A DNA stretch of 64,000 bases. Origin: Armatimonadota bacterium (GTDB lineage: Bacteria; Armatimonadota; Fimbriimonadia; Fimbriimonadales; Fimbriimonadaceae). Shown here piece by piece: positions 1 through 9,170 of the stretch (the first letter of the stretch is position 1; each line of letters opens with the position of its first letter). The notes beneath the pieces are model-generated. The model had not been told where the DNA came from. It worked only from the letters and a program-made list of their open reading frames with translations, and did no database searches. The stretch covers positions 102,061 to 166,060 of the forward strand of contig JADFMN010000007.1 in NCBI GenBank assembly GCA_022563855.1. The letters run 5' to 3'. A program made the position numbers and the translations under genes.

Positions 1-2
1 GC

Positions 3-1037
3 ACCAAAAAGCTCCTCGACGGTAGCTCTGGCGTTCAGGCGACAGTGGTCAACGGCGCGAAGATCGACAGCATCTACCTCGGTGGAACGGTCGGCACACA
101 GTCGATCACGGCTGACGGTGCAGTGACGGTCGACGTAACAACCGCCGCTACGCAGGCGACCCACACTGGCACCAAGGCGACAGCTGCTGCAGACCTCTCG
201 ACGTACCTCGCGCTCGCAGTCGGCGTTTCCGGTTCGTTCGCCATCAACGGCGTCACGATCGAGATATCTTCGACTGAGACGTTCGGCGATGTCATCAACA
301 AGATCAACGCCGTGCAGGGCCAGACCGGCGTGCGCGCAGAAGGAATCTTCGGCGGCGGCAACGGTCAGATCAAGCTGGACCAGAACACGTACGGCTCGCT
401 CTCCAAGGTCAACCTGACCGACTCGGTCGGCATTATCCAGACCGTAGCGAGCTCCGTATCCAACGCAGGCATCGACGCCATTGCGAGCGTCACAGTCGGC
501 GTGTTAAACCCAGTCGTCTTCACAGGCGGCCAGAACGGCAACGACGGCCTGACCATGACGGACAGCGCGTTGAACTCCGTGAAGCTCACGGCTGACGGTA
601 ACGCTGTTGCGACGTATGTAGGCGCCGCACAGGTAACGGCTGGTTCGGCGACTTTCCAGATCGGCGCTAACGCTGGTCAAACGACCCAGCTCGCTCTGGC
701 CAGCGCGTCCTCGAGCACGCTCGGTATCAGCAGCTTAGACATCACGTCCGCTGGCGGCGCTAGCAGCGCGATGACACTGATCGACTCCGCAATCGACACG
801 ATCTCCCGCCAGCGCGGCGACATCGGATCGTTCATGCGGTTCACTGTCGAATCGAACATCCGGGCGCTCGGTGTTGCACGAGAGAACCTGGCAGCCACTG
901 ACTCGACGCTTCGAGAAATCGACGTCGCTCAGGAGATGACGAACTTCACGAGGCTCCAGATTCTGATGCAGTCCGGTCTATCCGTACTCGCGCAGGCCAA
1001 CTCGGCCCCGTCGGCAGTTCTCGGGCTTCTCCGCTAA
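3..1037 (+). CDS. fliC: Flagellin, C-terminal part (5' end outside window)
   Basis: The reading frame is already open at the left edge, so the gene starts before this window; about 344 residues are seen. Flagellin polymerises outside the cell into the flagellar filament. The last ~90 residues show the typical C-terminal D1/D0 helices: an SSAMTLIDSAIDTISRQR segment, then a stretch with LGVARENLAATDS and the closing QANSAPSAVLGLLR. The part before is Ala/Thr/Gly-rich with repeated beta-type blocks, as expected for surface-exposed D2/D3 domains. A GTG at 45 could be mistaken for a start, but the upstream codons continue the same composition. No other flagellar gene is next to it in the window. 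Confidence 0.93.
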   Translation, partial: TKKLLDGSSGVQATVVNGAKIDSIYLGGTVGTQSITADGAVTVDVTTAATQATHTGTKATAAADLSTYLALAVGVSGSFAINGVTIEISSTETFGDVINKINAVQGQTGVRAEGIFGGGNGQIKLDQNTYGSLSKVNLTDSVGIIQTVASSVSNAGIDAIASVTVGVLNPVVFTGGQNGNDGLTMTDSALNSVKLTADGNAVATYVGAAQVTAGSATFQIGANAGQTTQLALASASSSTLGISSLDITSAGGASSAMTLIDSAIDTISRQRGDIGSFMRFTVESNIRALGVARENLAATDSTLREIDVAQEMTNFTRLQILMQSGLSVLAQANSAPSAVLGLLR

Positions 1038-1067
1038 CCACGAAGTCTTTCAAGACTCGCTTGAAAA

Positions 1068-1697
1068 CTAAGCAGGACCCTGGGCTTCGGCCTGGGGTTC
1101 TTGCTTTTGCCAGGCCCGCAGTTCCTTGAGCAGCCTCTTCCCTTCGCGCACGTTTCCGAACATCGTGGCGCGCTGCCTCGGCTCGACCAACAGCCGGATC
1201 GGCTTTCCCGATACATTGGCTTCGACGCATATCCACCGTCCCAGTCCGATCCAAGAGTGCGGGTTAGGCCGAAAGCGAATCTCGTCGATATCGTTCCGCC
1301 GGATGCGTACTTTGCAAGTCTCGCCCCAGTATTCGATCTCGTCGTCGTGGATGAAGAGGAAACCGACCTCTTCGTGAGCGTCGAGCAACCCCTTGTACGA
1401 TGGCCTCGCGAAACCGACGAACACCTTTGCTTGTTGGTCGAACGGCCGCTCCATGTGAAGACGGCGTCCCATCTCGTTCCGCGCTCCACCGGTGCCTGTC
1501 AAGCCGAGTAAGCCTACAAGGAGCCAGGCCGTCGCCACAAATCCGCCTAGCCAGTAGTAGAAGGGCGCTTGACGAAAGCCACCGTCGCCAAATGCTATCG
1601 CCGCCGGATACAGCAGCGGCGCAGACAGCAGCAGCGGCAACAGATTGCCGATCATCTTTCGACCGGTAGTCCACACCCGTTTCTCGCTCGGCGACAT
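1068..1697 (-). CDS. Hypothetical membrane protein with two N-terminal TM helices
   Basis: The family is not recognised. The 209-residue product has two hydrophobic helices, roughly residues 15-38 and 46-66, followed by a soluble domain of about 140 residues rich in aromatic and charged residues with alternating beta-strand character (for example EVGFLFIHDDEIEYWG). This arrangement fits a short membrane anchor carrying a cytoplasmic PH-like or YcxB-like domain, but that is inference. The gene is divergent from the AddB-like gene with only 15 bp between start codons, so the two probably share a promoter region. The end lies 30 bp from the flagellin stop, tail to tail. Confidence 0.7.
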   Translation of the reverse strand: MSPSEKRVWTTGRKMIGNLLPLLLSAPLLYPAAIAFGDGGFRQAPFYYWLGGFVATAWLLVGLLGLTGTGGARNEMGRRLHMERPFDQQAKVFVGFARPSYKGLLDAHEEVGFLFIHDDEIEYWGETCKVRIRRNDIDEIRFRPNPHSWIGLGRWICVEANVSGKPIRLLVEPRQRATMFGNVREGKRLLKELRAWQKQEPQAEAQGPA

Positions 1698-1712
1698 AAT
1701 ACAACCTGAACT

Positions 1713-4595
1713 ATGGCAGAAGGCCGACTTCGCGTAATCGGGGTTGCGCCCTCGGGACGCGGATTGCGAGCGGCGCTGGCCAAAATCGTCAACGCTTCGA
1801 CGGTCGTGACGGCGTTTGAGGACGCAAAGCTCAACGCTGTCCGGAGCCTCTTGAAAGACGGGGCGGAGACTGAAATTGTTCCTCTGGGCTCGTTAGTCGC
1901 CCGCCTGCTGAGAATGCAGGGCCGGCCGATCGGCCGCCTCGTGACGCGCGGGCAGCAGCGAGCAATGGTCGATATCTGCGCCAAGGCCCTTGAGGAAGGC
2001 TCGCCTCTGGCGGCCTCGGCCCGGCGACCAGGGCTCGCACCGATCTTAGCCGAGCGGCTCGGCGAACTGCGCGATTGGGGGTTCGATTCGGAAGAGCTCG
2101 ATGCACTGGCAAACTTGGCGAGTCCCGGACTGTCGCCAAAGTTGCAGGCGCTGGCCGAGATCGAGCGCTCCGTCGGCGAACTGATGGAGAAGACCAACAG
2201 AGCCTTTTCAACCGACGTCGCGCACGCGTGTCTTGAAGTAGTTGATCCCGAGCGAGGGCCGCTGAAGCATCTCGTCGTGCTCATTGGCAACAGCGAAAGG
2301 CCGGTCTACGAACGCCTGTTGGGTTGGACTGCCAGCCAAGGCATCACGGTTGACGTGCTCGTTGACTCCGTGCCGGACAACGACGAGCTTTTCGCGATCG
2401 GAAGGCGTGTAGCGGACAGGCTGGGGTGCGAGATCGAGGAGACGCAAAAGCGTAGTTGGACCTCGGCGCTCTTCACGATGAAAGCTGCAACCGGCGCACC
2501 GAGCGTCGTCATCTCCAGCACGCCCGATCCGCTCTCCGAGGCGGAGTGGGCGGTCCGCGGCTGCCAAGAGCGGATGGCTGAGGACGTGCTGCCAAATCGA
2601 CTGTGCATCTTTGCCCGCGACAGGACGACTTATGCGCCTTTGGTCCAACTTGCCAGCGAGCGTCTGGGGTTGCCGCTGAGTCAGAACTTGGCGGTGCCTT
2701 TGACGACGAACGGATTTGTTCGCCTAGTATCCAGCACCCTGCAATATCTATGTGCCAGCGACGTGCTGTCTCTGGCGAGGCTCGCACAGTCCACCTACGT
2801 TTCGATTTCCGCGGATGGAGAGCAGGAGCTTCACGAGGCGCTGATCGCCGCATCGATCGGCGCGCGAGATTCGTGGACGCTGATCCAGGAGTGGGCCGTT
2901 GAACACGAAGAGGATTTCCCCTGGCTTGACCACTTGCTGACATGGCGCGAAGTTGCGATGTCGAGCCCAGCCGGACTTGCGGAGTGGCTTCACCGATTCC
3001 GCACGCTTGTCGGGGGAGCCGGCATGGTGGACCTGTCGCTCAAACCGGGAGCGCCGACCAGCAAACGGGACTCGCGCGCACAGACCGTGATGCAGCGAGC
3101 GATCGCCGATTACGCCTACGTGTTTGATCAGTCTGTCAAGAGAGAGCTGAACCTCCGCGAGTTTGTCGAGCTGGCAGACCGACTGTGGCGCGAGGAGACG
3201 GTTGTGATCGAGGGGCATCCAAACGGTGTGCGGTTCCTGTCCAGCACCGCCGCTCTCGCCGAATACGACACGCTGTTCGTCATCGGAATGCTCGAGGGGA
3301 ACCTGCCGCGCAGGCGGTCCGAAGACCCCATCCTTTTCGACGACGAGCGCGAGGAGCTTTCAAAACTGGCGAAGAGAGGGGTTCGCTTGCAAAGCTCTCA
3401 CGACCGGGCGATCGCCGAGCGAGACGAGTTCGTCCGGCTGTGCTCAAGCGTCGATCGCACCATCGTCCTCAGCTATCCGGAGACGGACGAACAGCGGGAC
3501 AACGTGCCCGCATTCTATCTTGAGGACCTGAAGCGCGCAGTCGGCAAGAGCGCCCGATACGTTGTGCGCAGTCGATCGTCGCTGGCACCGGCTGAGAGCG
3601 AGTGCCGAGCCGATGCCGACCAGCGCTTGCGTCAGGCGCTGGATGGAGACCGGGTAGAGCCGAGCCACGGACCGCTGGTTTCGGAGGATGCCCAGACGCT
3701 CATAAGACCAAACTTTGAAGACGGGGTTCCGCCTGCCGAGCTGGCCCGCTCGCTGACATGCTCCTTTTGGTCCGCAATGCGCTACCGGTTGGAGCTTTTT
3801 CCGCCAGTGCGCAGAAGGTTGATGAACAGCCTGCAAAACCTGCCGAAGCAAGTCGGACTGGCGGCAATGGAGACTCGGGAGGAGGCGACAAGAGCGCTTC
3901 AAGCCGCGCAAAAGGAGCTGATCGACGGGTTGTACAGCGAACTAGAGACGTGGGAGATCGGGCTGTTGCAAGCCGCTGGCGATCGACTGCGGAACGAGTG
4001 GGTTGAGCGCGAGTTTCGCGCCCGCGAACTGTGGCGCAAGCCCGGCGCAAGGGTGTTCACGGACGTTGCCTTGGGAACGCACGGTTTGCGAAATACGATC
4101 CCCATCAATGACATGTCAGTGCGGCTCGAAGATCGAATGGCCGCGATGACGACGACCGACGACTACTCGATCCTGCAGTTTTTCGTTCCGCACGCACCGA
4201 ACCTCGCAGACATCGGAAGCCTGCCCGAAGACAACACGGACACGTTTCTTTACGGCCTGTACTTGATGACGCAGATGAAGACGGGGCAGCCGAACTCCGC
4301 CATTGAGATCGACTCGATGACGGGCAAACGCACTCTGCTGGCGTTTCAGTCGTTCACGGCGGCGATGCCAAGACGCCCAAAGGAGGGGTTCGAAGTCATA
4401 ACGATCGACCAGAAACCGAGCGTGTTCTACCGTAAGATCGTCGACCGGCTCGAGCGCGCCGTAGCGATCATGGAAAAGGGCAGCATGGAGGCGCGCCCGA
4501 GCGATGCGTGCAAGGCGTGTCCGTACGGTGAGCTGTGCCGGGTATCCAGCCAGTTTGGAGAGCAGCACGATCCGTTTGAGGAGGCGCGCCGATGA
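1713..4595 (+). CDS. AddB/RexB-like subunit with degenerate nuclease and ATPase motifs
   Basis: This 960-residue protein is placed in the AddB/PD-(D/E)XK family by its C-terminal cysteine pattern and its partner. AddB works with AddA to resect DNA double-strand ends for recombination. The four iron-sulfur ligands appear intact: C683 (SLTCSFW) and C933, C936, C942 (C-x2-C-x5-C). In contrast, the region that should hold the nuclease Asp and D-x-K reads VRLEDRMAAM (803-812) and YSILQFF (818-824), with no matching acidic or lysine residues. The N-terminal P-loop position reads GVAPSGRG, without the Lys-Ser/Thr. The stop overlaps the next start as ATGA, so the two are co-translated. The alignment is by eye; the family call is good, the loss of catalysis is inference. 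Confidence 0.75.
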   Translation: MAEGRLRVIGVAPSGRGLRAALAKIVNASTVVTAFEDAKLNAVRSLLKDGAETEIVPLGSLVARLLRMQGRPIGRLVTRGQQRAMVDICAKALEEGSPLAASARRPGLAPILAERLGELRDWGFDSEELDALANLASPGLSPKLQALAEIERSVGELMEKTNRAFSTDVAHACLEVVDPERGPLKHLVVLIGNSERPVYERLLGWTASQGITVDVLVDSVPDNDELFAIGRRVADRLGCEIEETQKRSWTSALFTMKAATGAPSVVISSTPDPLSEAEWAVRGCQERMAEDVLPNRLCIFARDRTTYAPLVQLASERLGLPLSQNLAVPLTTNGFVRLVSSTLQYLCASDVLSLARLAQSTYVSISADGEQELHEALIAASIGARDSWTLIQEWAVEHEEDFPWLDHLLTWREVAMSSPAGLAEWLHRFRTLVGGAGMVDLSLKPGAPTSKRDSRAQTVMQRAIADYAYVFDQSVKRELNLREFVELADRLWREETVVIEGHPNGVRFLSSTAALAEYDTLFVIGMLEGNLPRRRSEDPILFDDEREELSKLAKRGVRLQSSHDRAIAERDEFVRLCSSVDRTIVLSYPETDEQRDNVPAFYLEDLKRAVGKSARYVVRSRSSLAPAESECRADADQRLRQALDGDRVEPSHGPLVSEDAQTLIRPNFEDGVPPAELARSLTCSFWSAMRYRLELFPPVRRRLMNSLQNLPKQVGLAAMETREEATRALQAAQKELIDGLYSELETWEIGLLQAAGDRLRNEWVEREFRARELWRKPGARVFTDVALGTHGLRNTIPINDMSVRLEDRMAAMTTTDDYSILQFFVPHAPNLADIGSLPEDNTDTFLYGLYLMTQMKTGQPNSAIEIDSMTGKRTLLAFQSFTAAMPRRPKEGFEVITIDQKPSVFYRKIVDRLERAVAIMEKGSMEARPSDACKACPYGELCRVSSQFGEQHDPFEEARR

Positions 4596-6904
4596 GCGGC
4601 TTCCAAGCAACGCGCGAGCAGAAGGAGGCGTCGCGCTCCACGGAGCAGCGGTACACCGTTCGGGCTGCGGCAGGCTCGGGCAAAACGTCGGTGCTCGTCG
4701 AAAGGTACATGGTGTGCGTCTTGGAGCTCGGTTATAAGCCGAATCAGATTCTCACGATCACCTTCACGCGAAAAGCCGCCGCCGAGATGAAGAGGCGTAT
4801 CGTCAGGTCGCTCCAAGACTTAGATCGGTTCGCGGATGCGCAAGTCGCCGAGACCGGGCCGATACAGACGATTCACAGCTTCTGCGAGAGGACGCTTCGC
4901 GAGAACGCGCTCGCGGCAGGAATCGATCCTCAGTTCGACGTCATCGGCGAAACACAAACGGGTTCTTTGATCGAGCGCTCGGTTCGGTGGACGTTGCAGG
5001 GCTCGCTCGCTGATTACCCGGAAGCGCAGGCTCTAGTCGGCTGGCTTGCAGGCAAAGAGGCGTACGACGCATCCCCCATGCTTGCTCGGTCGATCAAGCA
5101 AGTCCTGAGTTCGTTGCGGGGGGCTGGCTGGACGACCGAGGCGCTTCAGAGCATGTACGGCAACGTCCCAGCGACGACGCAGCGCTGGATGGAAGCGTTC
5201 ATGAACGATTTGCCTTCTGAGGTGGCAAAAGCCGTGGCCCAATGCGATCCGGAAGGACTCGGAGAGTCGTTAGTAGCCGCGTTCAAAGAAGCAGGTTTGA
5301 GAAAGCCGTCTTGGCTGACGGCGCGCGCCATCCCGTTTGATGAGGCAGCCGCAGAGCAAACCTGTGGACTGATGCAGCTTGCTCTGCTCTCTTGGGAGTG
5401 GCTGGAATCGCATATGGCCGAGGCCCAGCAGTTCGACTTCAACATGCTCGAAGACCTGGCGGTGCAACTGCTGAAGAGCGATGAGATGGTCAAGGAGCGA
5501 CTTCGCAAACAGTACCCGGTCGTGCTCGTTGACGAAGCGCAGGACGTTAATCCGCAGCAGTTCCATCTTCTTTCGGCGCTTTCACCGGAACTGGAGATGT
5601 TCGTTGGCGACCCTCAGCAGTCGATCTTCGGTTTTCGTCAAGCTGATCGGAGGCTGATGATCAAGCGAACAGAGGAGCTGCCGACGCTGCCGCTGACGAT
5701 CAATCACCGCAGCGACCCCGGGATTCTTCGCTTCGTAGATGCGATCTTCGGAAGCCTTTGGAAGGGCGATTACTACCCTATGTCCGCCGGCGGCCTCGAG
5801 GACCGCGCGCCAGCCGAACTGTTCGGCGCCGACACGCCGATCAACTATCAGGGCGTCGAGTTTTGGCCACAGGCAGGACCCGATCGGTTTGGCACGGCCA
5901 AATGCATCGCCAGCTTGATCGAAGACGGGCACAGACCCGGGGAAATAGCGGTCTTGATCCAGCAGCATGCGACGGCAGCCCAGATTTCTGAGGAGTTAAG
6001 AAGACTGGGAGTGCCAACGCGGCTGCTCGGCGCGTCAGAGCGGTTCTACACGAGGCTTGAGGTGAGGGACATCGCCAACGCACTCGACTCGCTCACGAAC
6101 CCACGCTCCGACTACGCGCTGCTCGCGCTGCTGCGAAGCCCGTTCGTCGGCCTGAGTTTGGACTCGGTCGTCATGCTGAGCGCGAAGCGACCGGTGATCA
6201 ATTCCTTGAAAGATTTTGTTCCGCCGATCGAAGAGGACACGGATAAGATCGCGCGGTTCCTCGACTGGTACCTCCCGCTATCGGAGTATGCCGACAGGAT
6301 TCCGGCGTGGGAAGTGCTGGGCAAAGTCATGCGACAGACTGAGTACATGGAGGTGATCGCTCGCCGCCACAACGCGCACCAGACCCTCGCCAACATCCGA
6401 AAGCTCATGCGTCTGGCGACCGAAAGTCCAGAGTTAGGGCCGAGCGAATTCGCCGATCAGATTCGCGAGATACAAGAGTTGCGACACCGCGAGAGCGATG
6501 CGCCAGCTCTAGACCAGGACTCTGAAGCCGTGACGCTGATGACGATACATCAGGCGAAAGGAGTAGAGTTCGACGTCGTCGTTCTGCCGGAGACGCACAA
6601 GAGACTAAGGCGCAGGCCGCAAGACATCATGATCGACGCCAGCCCCGGCCTCGTGCACGCGATGTTCGGCAGGAGCGAATCGCTGGTCTCGCGATGGCTG
6701 AGAGATCGCCTATCTTCGAGCGCGCACGCAGAGAGCCTTCGGGTCCTCTACGTCGCGATGACGCGCGCCAAGAAGAAGCTGTGCATCGTGGTGAGCCGCA
6801 GCCCGAACGAGGAGAACATCGCCGGCCTCATCTGTAGCCGAACTCGGTTCAACGAGAACGTACCGATGGGCGTGCACGTCCGTGAGGTTCCGTCCGACTC
6901 GTAG
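4592..6904 (+). CDS. UvrD/AddA-type superfamily 1 helicase without nuclease domain
   Basis: An ATP-driven 3'-5' DNA helicase with the complete SF1A motif set: Walker A AAAGSGKTS (26-33), Ia TITFTRKAAAEM, TIHSFCERTL, Walker B VVLVDEAQD, motif III VGDPQQSIFGFRQ, IV INHRS, V TLMTIHQAKGVEFDVVVLPE, and VI LRVLYVAMTRAKKKL. At 770 residues it ends about 50 residues after motif VI, whereas AddA or RecB continue with a C-terminal PD-(D/E)XK nuclease of some 300 residues. It therefore lacks the second nuclease. It overlaps the AddB-like gene by four bases, which argues that the two form a complex. It could also be called a UvrD/PcrA-like helicase, but the partner favours AddA. Confidence 0.88.
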   Translation: MSGFQATREQKEASRSTEQRYTVRAAAGSGKTSVLVERYMVCVLELGYKPNQILTITFTRKAAAEMKRRIVRSLQDLDRFADAQVAETGPIQTIHSFCERTLRENALAAGIDPQFDVIGETQTGSLIERSVRWTLQGSLADYPEAQALVGWLAGKEAYDASPMLARSIKQVLSSLRGAGWTTEALQSMYGNVPATTQRWMEAFMNDLPSEVAKAVAQCDPEGLGESLVAAFKEAGLRKPSWLTARAIPFDEAAAEQTCGLMQLALLSWEWLESHMAEAQQFDFNMLEDLAVQLLKSDEMVKERLRKQYPVVLVDEAQDVNPQQFHLLSALSPELEMFVGDPQQSIFGFRQADRRLMIKRTEELPTLPLTINHRSDPGILRFVDAIFGSLWKGDYYPMSAGGLEDRAPAELFGADTPINYQGVEFWPQAGPDRFGTAKCIASLIEDGHRPGEIAVLIQQHATAAQISEELRRLGVPTRLLGASERFYTRLEVRDIANALDSLTNPRSDYALLALLRSPFVGLSLDSVVMLSAKRPVINSLKDFVPPIEEDTDKIARFLDWYLPLSEYADRIPAWEVLGKVMRQTEYMEVIARRHNAHQTLANIRKLMRLATESPELGPSEFADQIREIQELRHRESDAPALDQDSEAVTLMTIHQAKGVEFDVVVLPETHKRLRRRPQDIMIDASPGLVHAMFGRSESLVSRWLRDRLSSSAHAESLRVLYVAMTRAKKKLCIVVSRSPNEENIAGLICSRTRFNENVPMGVHVREVPSDS

Positions 6905-6905
6905 G

Positions 6906-6911
6906 TAGACT
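6906..6911 (+). promoter_or_regulatory. Putative -10 box for a leaderless nitrilase mRNA
   Basis: TAGACT is followed by six bases and then the ATG at 6918. Transcription would start at or within a base of the start codon. It sits directly after the helicase stop codon, giving the nitrilase its own promoter inside an apparent operon. Confidence 0.5.
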
Positions 6912-6917
6912 CCATCC

Positions 6918-7763
6918 ATGAGCTTCAAGGTCGCGTCAGTACAGTTTCGCCCGGACATGGGGCGTATCGCTGACAACGTTGAGCGCATGGCGGCGATCGT
7001 CGCGCAGGCTGTGCAGGAAGAGGGTGCTGAACTCGTCTGCTTTCCAGAAACGGCGATCAGCGGGTACTACGTCGAGGGCGCGGCAAGCGAAAACGCCTTG
7101 GCCGCCGACGAAGTGTTGTCGCTGTTCTCCGAGCGGCTTTCTGGGCTCAAGCGACCCGTCGATGTGCTGGTCGGGTTTTATGAAAAGTCGGTTGGGCAGC
7201 CGCACAACTCCGCGGCGTATCTGGAGATCGGTTCGCGAGTTGTCGGCGTTTATCGAAAGTTCTTCCTGCCGACGTACACCGTGTTCGACGAGGAGCGGTT
7301 TGTCACACGCGGCACTGAGCTTGGGCTGTTCGACACGCGGCTAGGAAAGGTCGGGGTCTTGATCTGCGAAGACGTGTGGCACTCCGTTCTCAGCAGTGTG
7401 CTAGCCCTCAAAGGTGCGGAGATCATCTGCGCGCCGATAGCGTCTCCCGCCAGAGGTTTCCAGGGATCTGAGCCATCAAACGTTGAGCGGTACGAACGCA
7501 TGGCTCGCGCGATCAGCGAAGAGCACGGGGTGTTCACGATCACGTCGATGTTGACCGGCTTCGAGGGCGGCAAGGGCTTGGTCGGCGGAAGCGTGATCTT
7601 CGATCCGTTCGGCGAGCGGCTGGCGAAGGGCGACATCCTAGACGACCACATGGTCGTCGCCGAAATCGATCTGTCCAAGATCGCGCAGGCACGGTCAAAG
7701 GCGCCTTTGCTGGACGACCTGAGGGAGAGTTGGGAGACGATCATGAATCTCTCGAAGGATTAG
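6918..7763 (+). CDS. Nitrilase-superfamily carbon-nitrogen hydrolase
   Basis: A 281-residue cytoplasmic amidase of the nitrilase superfamily, which cleaves non-peptide C-N bonds through a Glu-Lys-Cys triad. All three are visible: Glu in LVCFPETAISGYY, Lys in VYRKFFLPTY, and Cys in GVLICEDVWHS. The C-E-D-x-W context resembles the glutaminase domain of NAD synthetases and N-carbamoyl amidohydrolases, but no synthetase domain follows, so the substrate is unknown. The ATG is chosen because a TAGACT box ends six bases before it and there is no ribosome-binding site, which fits a leaderless mRNA. It lies 13 bp after the helicase stop. Confidence 0.85.
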   Translation: MSFKVASVQFRPDMGRIADNVERMAAIVAQAVQEEGAELVCFPETAISGYYVEGAASENALAADEVLSLFSERLSGLKRPVDVLVGFYEKSVGQPHNSAAYLEIGSRVVGVYRKFFLPTYTVFDEERFVTRGTELGLFDTRLGKVGVLICEDVWHSVLSSVLALKGAEIICAPIASPARGFQGSEPSNVERYERMARAISEEHGVFTITSMLTGFEGGKGLVGGSVIFDPFGERLAKGDILDDHMVVAEIDLSKIAQARSKAPLLDDLRESWETIMNLSKD

Positions 7764-7769
7764 TGAGAA

Positions 7770-8282
7770 ATGAGCATCGACTACACTGACAAGACGCTCG
7801 TGGCGCAGATTGAAAAGTACGAATTCAGCGAAAGCGAGCATGTGACGTATGCCTGGCATCTGCAGCGACGACGCTCCTTAATTATCGTTCTCGTCGTAGA
7901 GGTGATCACTTTTTTCGTTCTGAAATATAGCTTTCAGGCGAACGCGCTGACAATCGTGGTCGCCTTGATCGCTTATGCGTTGCTCCTAGCTGCCATTTAT
8001 TACGTGACGATTCGGCTTTACGTTAGAAAGGCGCGAAGCCAGCCTGCCGAAATGACCGGCTCGGTGACGATTTTCGAAGACGGCATCAGATCGAACGTCA
8101 ATGATTCGGAAGGTTGGATGCCGTGGACTTCATTCATCGGATACCGAATGTTGCCCTTTGGTATCGCTTTGCAAATGAACCCGGTGCTCGGCTTCATTCT
8201 CTCCAAGCGTGTCTTCAAGTCCGATGAAGATTGGTCGAAGACCTTTAAACTGGTAGAGCGCAAGCTAAAGCTAATAAAATAG
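7770..8282 (+). CDS. YcxB-like membrane protein
   Basis: A 170-residue inner-membrane protein with two adjacent hydrophobic helices (about residues 35-53 and 57-80) and a C-terminal soluble domain. The tail has the pattern of YcxB-like domains: a strand with an F-E-D-G-I motif, then W-x-P-W-T-S-F near a Y, and a closing segment with LSKRVFKSDEDW. The function of YcxB-like proteins is not established. It begins six bases after the nitrilase stop, so it is probably co-transcribed. Codon use is somewhat more AT-rich than its neighbours. Downstream is a nine-base-pair hairpin. Confidence 0.65.
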   Translation: MSIDYTDKTLVAQIEKYEFSESEHVTYAWHLQRRRSLIIVLVVEVITFFVLKYSFQANALTIVVALIAYALLLAAIYYVTIRLYVRKARSQPAEMTGSVTIFEDGIRSNVNDSEGWMPWTSFIGYRMLPFGIALQMNPVLGFILSKRVFKSDEDWSKTFKLVERKLKLIK

Positions 8283-8283
8283 C

Positions 8284-8305
8284 CTCGACGGAATAATCCG
8301 TCGAG
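8284..8305. terminator. Perfect inverted repeat between convergent genes
   Basis: CTCGACGGA and TCCGTCGAG form a nine-base-pair stem with a four-base ATAA loop, directly after the YcxB-like stop and before the end of rplA. There is no strong T-run on either side, so it may act as a weak bidirectional terminator or an RNA-stabilising hairpin. Confidence 0.5.
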
Positions 8306-8337
8306 CCTGTTCGCAACTTGATCGCAAGACCCTGGAC

Positions 8338-9063
8338 TTAGCCGCCAGCGCCCTTCACCGCGAGAACCGAGTCAACCTTGACGCCCGGCCCCATCGTGCT
8401 GCTGAGCGTGATGGAGACGATGAACTTGCCCTTGGTCGAGGACGGCCGGGCTCTGTTGATCGCGTCCAGCACGGTGTTGAAGTTCTCGCGGATCTGGTCA
8501 GCCGAGTACTCGGTCTTTCCGATACCCATGTGGATGACGCCGGCTTTGTCGATCCGGTATTCGGCGCGCGTCGCGGCTTTGATCTCCTTGACCGTTTTCG
8601 CAATATCCGTGGTCACCGTGCCGTTGCGCTTGTTCGGCGTCTTCGGGCCGAGGAACTTTCCGATCTTGCCGATCTGCGGCGCCATCGCGGCAGTCGCGAC
8701 CATGACGTCGAACGCCTTCCAACCGCCTTGAATCTTCTTGATCAGGTCGTCGTCGCCCACCGTGTCTGCGCCGGCTTCCTCGGCGATCTTGATGTCTTCG
8801 CCGTTTGCGAGCACCGCGACGTTAGTCTTCTTGCCCGTGCCGTGCGGGAGGTTCGTGATTCCGCGCACGTTCTGCTCGCTCTTCTTGGCGTCGATGCCCA
8901 GTCGAACGGCCATGTCGACGCTTTCTTTGAACTTTGCGGTTGCGGTCTTCTTGACGAGGTCGATCGCCTCGTTGAGGGTGTAGTACTTGAGCGGATCGAC
9001 CTGTTTGTCGATCTCAGCAAAGCGCTGAGAGGTCTTGTTCTTTCTTTTCGTTTTTCTTGCCAT
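8338..9063 (-). CDS. rplA: 50S ribosomal protein L1
   Basis: L1 binds 23S rRNA at the mobile L1 stalk and in many bacteria represses its own mRNA. The 241-residue product begins MARKTKRKNK and contains family segments VRLGIDAKKSEQNVRG, a LPHGTGK motif, FLGPKTPNKRNGTVT and the closing STMGPGVKVD block. The start at 9063 is preferred to an upstream ATG at 9114 because the 17 extra residues are Pro-rich and unlike L1, and because GAGG lies seven bases upstream. It is not next to rplK, nusG or secE, with which it usually forms an operon; both neighbours are unrelated genes. Confidence 0.97.
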   Translation of the reverse strand: MARKTKRKNKTSQRFAEIDKQVDPLKYYTLNEAIDLVKKTATAKFKESVDMAVRLGIDAKKSEQNVRGITNLPHGTGKKTNVAVLANGEDIKIAEEAGADTVGDDDLIKKIQGGWKAFDVMVATAAMAPQIGKIGKFLGPKTPNKRNGTVTTDIAKTVKEIKAATRAEYRIDKAGVIHMGIGKTEYSADQIRENFNTVLDAINRARPSSTKGKFIVSITLSSTMGPGVKVDSVLAVKGAGG

Positions 9064-9170
9064 TTTCGGCCTCGGTGGTACCTGCGGCCCTGGATGAGCC
9101 TCCCACAGATTCATGAGGATACCAGGCTAAACCGGAATCCTAGGGCCCCATCCTGCTATATGTACTACTG

